This document shows, piece by piece, positions 47,959 to 55,171 of a DNA stretch of 64,000 bases; position 1 is the first letter of the stretch, and every line of letters starts with the position of its first letter. The notes under the pieces are model-generated. The model saw only the letters and a list, made by a program, of their open reading frames with translations. It did not search any database and had not been told where the DNA came from. A program made the translations under genes and the position numbers. The DNA lies in contig CALUHO010000002.1 in NCBI GenBank assembly GCA_944320465.1, positions 1 through 64,000 on the forward strand. Direction: 5' to 3'. The stretch comes from an uncultured Bacteroidales bacterium (lineage in GTDB: Bacteria; Bacteroidota; Bacteroidia; Bacteroidales; P3).

Positions 47959-48115
47959 CTTCCCGAAGACAGGCTGCGCCTCGGCAATGCAAACCCAAAC
48001 AAGCTCGGTTTGCATTGCCGAGGCGCAGCCTGTCTTCAGGAAGCCCCCAATTCCTCGAAATCCCCTCCCGATGCCTCAAACAAATAAATTTAAACAACTT
48101 CTTAACCAAACACAA
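47959..48115 (+). repeat. Family C repeat with a long perfect hairpin
   Basis: Arms 47965-47995 and 48007-48037 are perfect 31-base complements around an 11-base loop, and six more bases on each side pair with one mismatch. The following ~75 bases (AATTCCTCGAAATCCCCTCC... to TAAACAACTTCTT) closely match 57640-57711. The arm motif CCGAAGACAGGCTGCGCCTC also resembles the core of family B. It starts 41 bases past the ispF stop and may end its transcript. Confidence 0.8.
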
Positions 48116-48206
48116 ATCCTGCAAATCGAAGACTCCGGGCTTACATCCGGTTCTTGGACTGCGAGCCGCCCTCGGCTTTGGACTGCGGGCCGACCCCGGC
48201 CTCAGG

Positions 48207-48380
48207 AAAAAAGAGATTAGCCATAGCAGCGATAAGCCGTCAAAGGGCAAGCTGTTTGAGCAAGGCGCTTCCTTGGCCTTGCGAGTTCTTGCCCTTTAGG
48301 CGCAGAGCGCGCTATGGCCTCTTTTTGTCCTGGGCCGGAAGTTTCTTTTTGTTACTTTTTCTTTCGCAAAGAAAAAGTAA
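48207..48380 (+). repeat. Multi-stem intergenic element before the PepSY-like operon
   Basis: Nested stems: AAAAAAGAGATTAGCCATAGC (48207-48227) pairs with GCTATGGCCTCTTTTT (48311-48326), AAAGGGCAAG (48242-48251) with CTTGCCCTTT (48288-48297), and CAAGG/CCTTG inside. A separate 13-bp perfect hairpin TTACTTTTTCTTT/AAAGAAAAAGTAA follows at 48352-48380. It has no coding potential that I can support. It could be a structured RNA, terminator or dispersed repeat. Confidence 0.7.
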
Positions 48381-48499
48381 AATCACATTTTGAATTCACT
48401 ATAAAATCTCATGCAATCTTTGCACCGTGAAAACAACGAGCAAGGCCCGAAACTCGAAAGCCAAGCTCAGAATTACTAACCTTAAAAATTTTTAAAACC

Positions 48500-48943
48500 A
48501 TGAAAAAACTGTTTTTCGCAGCCCTGTTTGCCGTGAGCGCATTGTCCATTGCCAAAGCCGACAACGATGAACGCCCCATCACCCTCGACAAACTCCCAGC
48601 CCCAGCCCAGCAATTCCTGCAAACCAATTTCTCCAGCCTCACATTTGCCTACGCCATCGAAGAAATAGGCTTCTTCGGCAACGAATACGAAGTGTTCTAC
48701 ACCGACCGCACCCAAGTGGAGTTCGACAGCAAGGGTGAATGGAAAAAAATCGAACGTGCCTACGAAGCCCTTCCCGAAAACCTGATTCCCCAGCAGATTG
48801 CCAGCTTCGTGAAGCAGCACCAGCCCACGGCATTCATCAAGAGCATCGACCGCGACAGCCGGGATTACGAAATCGAACTCAATACCGGCATCGAACTCAA
48901 ATTCGACATAAACACCCTTCAACTGATCGGATATGACGACTAA
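48500..48943 (+). CDS. PepSY-like periplasmic protein, first of three
   Basis: The 147-residue protein has a signal peptide (MKKLFFAALFAVSALSIAKA) and two similar halves of the PepSY-like fold (LPAPAQQFLQTNFSSLTFAYAIEEIGFFGNEYEVFYTDRTQVEFDSKGEWKKI and LIPQQIASFVKQHQPTAFIKSIDRDSRDYEIELNTGIELKFD). Proteins of this family are periplasmic and have no established activity; some resemble beta-lactamase-inhibitor-like folds. Its stop overlaps the next gene by 11 bases. A near-consensus AATCTTTG at about 48415-48422 may be the promoter. Confidence 0.85.
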   Translation: MKKLFFAALFAVSALSIAKADNDERPITLDKLPAPAQQFLQTNFSSLTFAYAIEEIGFFGNEYEVFYTDRTQVEFDSKGEWKKIERAYEALPENLIPQQIASFVKQHQPTAFIKSIDRDSRDYEIELNTGIELKFDINTLQLIGYDD

Positions 48944-49427
48944 TCACACCCGCACTCCCATGCCCAAGTGGAAAAAATGGCTGCTTGGGCTGGGCATTCC
49001 CTCCGGCATCATTGTCATCGCCCTGGCTCTCAGCCCATTCTGGGCCGACTACGAAAAACCCGTCCTGACCAGCCAGTTGCCGGCCCCAGCGCAGGCATTC
49101 ATGCAAGCCCATTACGGCAACAGCAAGACCGCCTTGGCCCGCAAGGAAGTAGACTGGTTCGAGAAGGAATACGAGGTGATTCTGACCGACGGAATCCAGA
49201 TCACATTCGACCGCCACGGGGAATGGAAAGAAATCAAGCACAAAGCCGGATGCGTGCCGATGGATATCGTGCCTGCGCCCATCCAAGAGTACATCAACGA
49301 GAACCATCCCGGCAACTGCGTCAAGGAAATATCCCAGGGCCGCCGCAAAATTGAGGTGGACCTTACCAACCGTCTCGAGCTCACTTTCAGCAAAGACAAC
49401 TTCCTGCTGATAGACTGGGACGATTAA
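48933..49427 (+). CDS. PepSY-like protein with membrane anchor, second of three
   Basis: The 164-residue protein overlaps the upstream gene by 11 bases, showing translational coupling. It has a single N-terminal hydrophobic segment (KWLLGLGIPSGIIVIALALSPF) rather than a clean cleaved signal, then the PepSY-like pair (LPAPAQAFMQAHYGNSKTALARKEVDWFEKEYEVILTDGIQITFDRHGEWKEI; IVPAPIQEYINENHPGNCVKEISQGRRKIEVDL). An internal ATG at 48960 (MPKWKKW) is an alternative start. It is a tandem paralogue of its neighbours. Confidence 0.84.
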   Translation: MTTNHTRTPMPKWKKWLLGLGIPSGIIVIALALSPFWADYEKPVLTSQLPAPAQAFMQAHYGNSKTALARKEVDWFEKEYEVILTDGIQITFDRHGEWKEIKHKAGCVPMDIVPAPIQEYINENHPGNCVKEISQGRRKIEVDLTNRLELTFSKDNFLLIDWDD

Positions 49428-49451
49428 CCAACTGTCTTACTTTACTGGAAC

Positions 49452-49910
49452 ATGCATAGAATGAAACCCTTCATCATCGCGATCGCAGCGACCCTTTGCA
49501 CCGCGCCCGCTTTGGCCGACGGCATAGAATACGACAAAGCCGTGTCGATGGACCGACTGCCTCGCCGAGCCCAGACCTTCCTTCAGAGATATTACCCGGA
49601 TGCTGTCTGGCTCACAGGCAAGAAAGAAATAGATGGCATAGAAGCGGAATACCGTGTGCAGTTCAAGGACGGCACCATCATCGAGTTCCGGCGGAACGGC
49701 AAATGGAAAAAAATCAGCCAGCGGCAAAAACCGCTGCCGGCATCGCTGGTTCCCGAACCCATCCAAGACTTCATCCGGCAGAATTTCCCCCAAGCGGCAG
49801 GCATCTGGTCCATGGAACAAGACCGCCGCGAGATCGAAGTCCGGCTTCCGGACGGCCGGGAATGCACTTTCAGTGCCAAGTCCTATCTCCCGATGGAAAT
49901 CGACTACTGA
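49452..49910 (+). CDS. PepSY-like periplasmic protein, third of three
   Basis: The 152-residue protein has a signal peptide (MKPFIIAIAATLCTAPALA if translated from ATG 49461; 49452 is also possible). The PepSY-like repeats are LPRRAQTFLQRYYPDAVWLTGKKEIDGIEAEYRVQFKDGTIIEFRRNGKWKKI and LVPEPIQDFIRQNFPQAAGIWSMEQDRREIEVRL. It lies 24 bases after the second gene and is followed by a strong terminator, closing a three-gene operon born by tandem duplication. Confidence 0.85.
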   Translation: MHRMKPFIIAIAATLCTAPALADGIEYDKAVSMDRLPRRAQTFLQRYYPDAVWLTGKKEIDGIEAEYRVQFKDGTIIEFRRNGKWKKISQRQKPLPASLVPEPIQDFIRQNFPQAAGIWSMEQDRREIEVRLPDGRECTFSAKSYLPMEIDY

Positions 49911-49964
49911 GAATCCGGGCTACCTGAAAACATTCCAAACCAACATTTTGCCACCAACAAAACC

Positions 49965-50002
49965 AAGGCTGCCTCCGCCAGAAAGTCCGGAGGCAGCCTT
50001 TT
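49965..50002 (+). terminator. Rho-independent terminator of the PepSY-like operon
   Basis: The stem AAGGCTGCCTCCG / CGGAGGCAGCCTT ends in TTTT. It lies 55 bases past the stop of the third gene. Confidence 0.9.
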
Positions 50003-50056
50003 GCATTCCTCCATAGCCACCACGATACTCTACCCTCAATACCTCCGACTATGAAA

Positions 50057-50093
50057 AAGCCCCGGCCATAGAATAGACTACGACCGGGGCTTT
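50057..50093 (-). terminator. Rho-independent terminator of ftcD
   Basis: The stem AAAGCCCCGG / CCGGGGCTTT is followed on the minus strand by a T-run (forward GAAAAAG). It lies 58 bases past the stop at 50151. Confidence 0.85.
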
Positions 50094-50125
50094 ACACGAA
50101 ATATTTTCAGGCAAAGAGCCTTAAC

Positions 50126-50150
50126 CCCAAATCGGGCATTAGACTTTGGG
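50126..50150 (+). repeat. 25-bp minimal family A element at the ftcD stop codon
   Basis: CCCAAATCGGGCATTAGAC plus TTTGGG is flanked by the perfect direct repeat TTAAC (50121-50125 and 50151-50155). The right copy of TTAAC contains the TAA stop (minus strand) of the formiminotransferase gene. Confidence 0.8.
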
Positions 50151-51839
50151 TTAACCTATCTTGGCGTTCACGATATCCAGGATTTCCTTTTCTTCGGCCA
50201 CCGCCTTGTCGGCAATCGCCTTGGCTTCGGCCAGAATCGAATCCGCAAAGGCGCGGTCCTTCAAGCCTGCTGCATTGATGCGGACATTCAGGTAAGCTCC
50301 CAAGACCGCCGAACGGGCGCAGAGAGCACCCACGCCGGCATCCGAAACCGAATTGGGATTGCCTTCCTCGGCCATCGCCCTGACCACCTCAAAAGCCTCG
50401 AAAGCCTTCTTCATGGTACGGAAAGGAACTTCGGTAGCATACTTGGTAGCCGCCTGGATAGCCGCCGTGCGAGCCGCCTTGTCCTCGTCGGTCTTCTTGG
50501 GCATCCCGAACGCATCCATGATCTTGTTGAACGCATTGGTATCCTCGTCCACCAAATGCAACAGCTCGTCCTTCACCGCCTGACCCTTTTCCGCCCAGTC
50601 GGAGAACTCCTTCCAACGCTCGTCCCAACCGGCCTTGTGGCTGGAAAGGTTGGCCACCATCGTACCCAGCGCCGCCGCCAACGAACCCATGTAAGCCGAG
50701 ATGGAACCGCCGCCGGGTGCCGGGGACTCGCTGGCCGTCTCGTTGGCAAAGCCCGTGCAGGTCATGTCCACCAGCTTCTTCTGCTTGTTGTCGGCCTCCA
50801 TCACGTATTCAATCACCTTTTCTTCCGGATTGAACGGACGCAAATCATCCAGGCCCATCGATTTGACCGCGATCTTGATGATTTCCTTCTCGTCCACGCC
50901 CAGCGAACGCTGCTGCTTGGCCAGATAATACTTGCCGGCATCGATCAGGCACTTCTTGGGAACCAAGCCCACGATCTCGGCCCCCGTGACACGCACCCCG
51001 CGAGCCGCCGCCTTGGCAAACACTTCCTCGTAAGCCACATGCACCGGCGTCACCGAGATATTGGTAATATTCATCGAAACCTGGGCAATCCCGTATTCTT
51101 CAATGTACCAGCCAATAGCCTTGGTAGCCTTCAAGGTACCCGGAATCATGATCGTATTGCCCTTCTCGTCCTTCATCGGCTTTCCAGTCACCTTGCCGCC
51201 TTCGCGCATCGGACGGCCCTTTTCACGCACATCGAACGCTATCGCATTGGCCCGGCGGGTCGAAGTGGTATTCAGATTATAATTGATGGCCACCAAGAAA
51301 TCCCGCGCTCCGATAGCCGTCGCTCCCGAGAATGCATTGAACTCGGCCGGCCCGAAATCCGGCTTGCCGTCCGGCGTGGCGATCTTGTCCTTCAGGCCTT
51401 CGTACTCCCCGGCGCGGCAGTAAGCCAGATTGCGCCGACGCGGGTCGAAAGCCGCGTTTTCGTAGCAGTACACATGGATGCCCAGTTCCTCGCCCACTCT
51501 CTTGGCCAAAGCCCTGGCGTATTCCACGGTCTCTTCCATCGTGATGCCCGCCACCGGGACCAAAGGACAAACGTCCGTAGCCCCGAAACGAGGATGTTCC
51601 CCGTGATGCTGGCGCATATCAATGATCTGGCCCGCTTTCTTGATAGCCTGGAACGCAGCTTCCACCACCGCATCCGGTTCGCCCACGAAAGTTACCACGG
51701 TACGGTTGGTCGCCTGCCCCGGATCCACATCCAGAAGCTTCACACCTTCAATCTTTTCCACTTCATCGGTAATCTGCTTGATAACCGACATGTCGCGGCC
51801 TTCGCTGAAGTTAGGCACGCACTCGATGATTTTTTTCAT
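50151..51839 (-). CDS. ftcD: Bifunctional glutamate formimidoyltransferase / formimidoyl-THF cyclodeaminase
   Basis: The enzyme passes the formimino group of formiminoglutamate (from histidine breakdown) to tetrahydrofolate, then releases ammonia to give methenyl-THF. The 562-residue protein has the transferase part (about 1-300; MKKIIECVPNFSEGRD, HHGEHPRFGATDVCPLVPV, GARDFLVAINYNLNT, QVSMNITNISVTPVHVAYEEV) and the cyclodeaminase part (about 350-560; ASESPAPGGGSISAYMGSLAAALGTMVANLS ... PNSVSDAGVGALCARSAVLGAYLNVRINA). This is the mammalian-type fusion, frequent in Bacteroidota. No other hut genes are nearby. Its promoter is at 51928-51958 and its stop lies in a repeat duplication. Confidence 0.95.
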   Translation of the reverse strand: MKKIIECVPNFSEGRDMSVIKQITDEVEKIEGVKLLDVDPGQATNRTVVTFVGEPDAVVEAAFQAIKKAGQIIDMRQHHGEHPRFGATDVCPLVPVAGITMEETVEYARALAKRVGEELGIHVYCYENAAFDPRRRNLAYCRAGEYEGLKDKIATPDGKPDFGPAEFNAFSGATAIGARDFLVAINYNLNTTSTRRANAIAFDVREKGRPMREGGKVTGKPMKDEKGNTIMIPGTLKATKAIGWYIEEYGIAQVSMNITNISVTPVHVAYEEVFAKAAARGVRVTGAEIVGLVPKKCLIDAGKYYLAKQQRSLGVDEKEIIKIAVKSMGLDDLRPFNPEEKVIEYVMEADNKQKKLVDMTCTGFANETASESPAPGGGSISAYMGSLAAALGTMVANLSSHKAGWDERWKEFSDWAEKGQAVKDELLHLVDEDTNAFNKIMDAFGMPKKTDEDKAARTAAIQAATKYATEVPFRTMKKAFEAFEVVRAMAEEGNPNSVSDAGVGALCARSAVLGAYLNVRINAAGLKDRAFADSILAEAKAIADKAVAEEKEILDIVNAKIG

Positions 51840-51927
51840 TGTATTTCAAAAAATTAAATTATTTTTTATATTATGGGCGAACCAAAAGGAAGAAGCGTTC
51901 TCCAGCCCCTCGCCCAATCCGAGCCTG

Positions 51928-51958
51928 CAAAATTATACTTTTGGCACAGACTCGCCAA
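51928..51958 (-). promoter_or_regulatory. Promoter of ftcD (TTG-N20-TAATTTTG)
   Basis: On the minus strand TTG, 20 bases, then TAATTTTG (51935-51928) fits the Bacteroidota pattern. The leader would be about 80 bases. Confidence 0.55.
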
Positions 51959-52030
51959 GACCCGCCACCGCTTTTCTATCACAACCTCCAACTATAGCCA
52001 AAACCGGCTAACCTCCTGCCCGCTTTCCCT

Positions 52031-55000
52031 TCACTCTCCCGCTTCCTTATTCAGCACCAGACGCTTGAACACCTCGCCCCGCTCCTCGAAATTCTTGAAA
52101 CGGTCGTAGCTGGCCGCCGCAGGAGACAACAGGCAAGCAAAACCCGGCCTCGTCACCCGCTTGGCCCAAGCCACTATTTCTCCGTAATCGTCGGAAACAA
52201 GGAAGTTCTCCACCAAGACCTTCCCGGCCAGATTCCTCACCCCCCCCGTGCCGCCCGCGACCCAGTCCGGGTATCCCGCAGGCTTGCGGCCCTTTCCGCC
52301 TACAGCCCGCCAGCACAAAGCCTGCAAGATCCTGCGCCCCGCCTTGCCGGTAAACGCCACATTCCTGATTCTCCCATGACGCAGGAAATCCTCCAGCGGC
52401 TTATAGTCGATACCCCTGTCGAACCCGCCCAGAATCAAGGTATCCACCCCCTTCACATAAGGCAATTCCAGCAGGCTTTCCACCGCCCGCACGGCAGCCT
52501 CCGGAATCGTCGAAATGGAATCATCGAAATAATAGACCCCGTCCACGCAGCCCACATATTCCAGACGGTGCGGCAAGGGCTTGAACGAAGCGATACGCCC
52601 CGCCAAATCCTTGTATGGCACGCCCGTGGCATGAGCCGCCAGCAAAGCCGCCATCAGGTTCAGAACATTATGCTTGCCTATCAAAGGATGCGGCTGGGAC
52701 AAGTCAAACACCGCCTCCTTCGGCTTTCTTTCCATAGAACAGGCTACCACCCGCTTCTTCCTGTTCATATATAAGGCAGCCCTGCTTCGCAAGGAAAACG
52801 ACAAAAACGAAACCAAGGAGTCACCGGAATGCATTTCCGGAAAACGTTCCTCGATCCGTTCACACACAAGTCCATCATCCTCATTATAAATCAAAACCCT
52901 TTTCCCTTCATCTTCCGGCCAAACCATATCTGGCATCTTCGCTTTGACTTCCCCGCCCGTAATACCCCGTCCGGCGATATTCATCTTGGCCTGCTGGTAA
53001 TCCAAATAGCTCCGGTAATGATCCAGATGTTCCTCGTAGAGGTTGAGCAGCACCCCGATACGCGGCGCCCGCCTTACCTGTTCCAGCTGATGGGCCGAGA
53101 ACTCGCCGACAATCCATGTCCCAGGGCCGATTTCGTCCAGTATCTCAAAGAAAGGCAGCCCCATATTGCCTGCCAGCAAGCAAGGGCGGCTCGCCGAGAG
53201 CAGATGATAAGCCAGCATAGTGGTCGTACTCTTGCCCTTGGTCCCGGTAATGCCGATGACCTGCGGCGCATAGACCCGCAGGAACAAATCCGCTTGCGAA
53301 CTCAGCAGCGGAGAGGCCAGCAAATCCGGATAATCCTTCAACGAAATCCCCGGCGTCTTCATCACGATGCCGAAAGCACCCGAACGCATCTGAACCGCAA
53401 AATCTTCCAAATAGGCATCGCCGGTCAGGAAACGCACCGCCTTGTCATGAGCCAAAAGCGGATTACTCCGCACCGCCTCGTTTCGGTCAATCACACATAT
53501 CTCTTTCGCTGGCAGCAATTTCCGAACAAAACGATAGGTACTTTGTCCTTCCCGGCCAAAGCCCAAGACTGCTATCGGTCCCGCTTTCTCGAAAAACGGC
53601 CGGAACGCCCCGCAGACCGTATCCGGCAACGGATTCCGGATCAGATGCCCGGTTTCCGAATCCGCATCCTGCCGCAGACGAACCTCAGCCACCGCCTCTT
53701 TCAATTCGGACAGCAAGCCCTCCGGCACATTGTTCTCCGAAGAAAAGCCCTCCAGCAGGGCATCCCCGTCCCCGGCCGGAACAGCCGGACGCACATTGTC
53801 ATTTCCTTCGGAAGCATCGCCCTCCGGAATGCCGAAATAATACCGCAGCAACGCATTTTCCGCCGCATACGCCCTAAGCTGCCGCAAACTCCAGTTCACC
53901 TCGTCCACCGTCCCCACGCACTCGAAAGGCTTGACCGCCGCCTTGCCGCAAAGCTCGTCCAAAAAGCCCTGCAAATCCATGTCGTCCAGCAGGTTCTTCC
54001 CGAAAATCAGGCTTGTCTTCCCTATGCCTAAAAAAGGGCAAAGGATAATGAAAGCAAAAAGGCACTTAGGGCATTTCCCGCACCAGGAATCGGTCTTGCT
54101 GCCCGCATTGCAGCTTCTGAAAAGACTATGGTACAATGGAATAGATGCAAACAAACGCGCGATGCCGATTTCGTTCAAGGGGCGAAGGAAACTGAAATAA
54201 TCATATTCGGACCCGATATACGTCCGCACGTATTCCCGGAAATCGTTCTCGAACTCCAGACTCTTGGAATACTGATGGTTCACCTTTTCCCCGCGTACCG
54301 TACTCTCGTTGGCGCTGTTCTCGTTGCTGAGCGCGATATGCCGGTAGCCGGTGAAAGCCGAAGCCAGAAGCGTCACGAAAGCCAGCATGGCCGAAAAAGG
54401 CGTATGCCCGTTCAGGTAACCTTGGGCATTGAGTTCCAACAGATGCGGGTCTATCGTCCTGTTCACCAAGACGCAATCCTCGTCCTCGAAGCCAGCCTGC
54501 ATGCAGCAAGTCCGGGTCGCTCCCCTTGAATTGACAACCATAGGAATCAATGTTCCTCGATGCTTTTCCTTCAGTATCTCCAGCGTCACCACCGAGTCCT
54601 TTCCTCCGCCTACCGGCACCAAAAGCCCGTCCGAAAAACAGATGCCCGGCCTCTTCGACACGTCCATCCTCTTGCCCGAACCCACTTTCTTCAAATCCGA
54701 TGCCGTCTCTGCCGCATACAACAACCGCCCATCCTCCACCGGGCAACATTCCATCTGCATGGAAGAATTCAAATCCGTCTCGATTCCATTCAAATAGAAA
54801 AACTCGCCCAGCCCATTAAAATACAGCTTCCTGAACCAGGCCATCTGCACCTCGTCCAAGTACCCGCACTCAATCCTGACCCAAGGACTGCAAACGCATT
54901 TCCAATAGCTGACCAGTTCCATCATGCCGCAATGGAACACCAGCTTGCGAAGTTCTTTTTCCGGAATCCTCCCGATATGGTAGAAATCCCGCATCGGGAA

Positions 55001-55168
55001 CGAAAGACACGGCCGGAACACATGTATTTCCTTCCCTTCGGCATCGCAAACCGCAAATTGGAACTTGCAATAAAAAGATTTCCCAGCCTTTCCGTACTCA
55101 AACAAACGGTAAACGAATACGGGGTATTCCGCCCGCAGAGACTCAAACTTGCCTTGCAACGATTCCAT
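52031..55168 (-). CDS. MurL-MurD fusion: muramoyl-dipeptide glutamate epimerase joined to MurD-type ligase
   Basis: The 1045-residue protein joins two peptidoglycan-precursor enzymes. Residues 1-450 resemble MurL, which epimerises the L-Glu of UDP-MurNAc-L-Ala-L-Glu with ATP: a PP-loop GGGKDS (187-192), SNENSANES (281-289), and a cysteine set Cys353, Cys363, Cys366, Cys369. Residues about 450-525 are a Gly/Glu-rich linker. Residues about 528-1045 are a Mur ligase: GFGREGQS (536-543), ATP loop GITGTKGKSTT (639-649), NLYEEHLDHY (709-718), HNVLNLMAA, LPHRLEYVG and FDDSISTIPEAA. In Xanthomonas MurL works with MurD2, which adds L-Glu; by inference this fusion uses the same route. An ordinary D-Glu MurD activity cannot be excluded from sequence. 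It starts 3 bases after the stop of the C10 protease gene. Confidence 0.86.
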   Translation of the reverse strand: MESLQGKFESLRAEYPVFVYRLFEYGKAGKSFYCKFQFAVCDAEGKEIHVFRPCLSFPMRDFYHIGRIPEKELRKLVFHCGMMELVSYWKCVCSPWVRIECGYLDEVQMAWFRKLYFNGLGEFFYLNGIETDLNSSMQMECCPVEDGRLLYAAETASDLKKVGSGKRMDVSKRPGICFSDGLLVPVGGGKDSVVTLEILKEKHRGTLIPMVVNSRGATRTCCMQAGFEDEDCVLVNRTIDPHLLELNAQGYLNGHTPFSAMLAFVTLLASAFTGYRHIALSNENSANESTVRGEKVNHQYSKSLEFENDFREYVRTYIGSEYDYFSFLRPLNEIGIARLFASIPLYHSLFRSCNAGSKTDSWCGKCPKCLFAFIILCPFLGIGKTSLIFGKNLLDDMDLQGFLDELCGKAAVKPFECVGTVDEVNWSLRQLRAYAAENALLRYYFGIPEGDASEGNDNVRPAVPAGDGDALLEGFSSENNVPEGLLSELKEAVAEVRLRQDADSETGHLIRNPLPDTVCGAFRPFFEKAGPIAVLGFGREGQSTYRFVRKLLPAKEICVIDRNEAVRSNPLLAHDKAVRFLTGDAYLEDFAVQMRSGAFGIVMKTPGISLKDYPDLLASPLLSSQADLFLRVYAPQVIGITGTKGKSTTTMLAYHLLSASRPCLLAGNMGLPFFEILDEIGPGTWIVGEFSAHQLEQVRRAPRIGVLLNLYEEHLDHYRSYLDYQQAKMNIAGRGITGGEVKAKMPDMVWPEDEGKRVLIYNEDDGLVCERIEERFPEMHSGDSLVSFLSFSLRSRAALYMNRKKRVVACSMERKPKEAVFDLSQPHPLIGKHNVLNLMAALLAAHATGVPYKDLAGRIASFKPLPHRLEYVGCVDGVYYFDDSISTIPEAAVRAVESLLELPYVKGVDTLILGGFDRGIDYKPLEDFLRHGRIRNVAFTGKAGRRILQALCWRAVGGKGRKPAGYPDWVAGGTGGVRNLAGKVLVENFLVSDDYGEIVAWAKRVTRPGFACLLSPAAASYDRFKNFEERGEVFKRLVLNKEAGE

Positions 55169-55171
55169 CGT

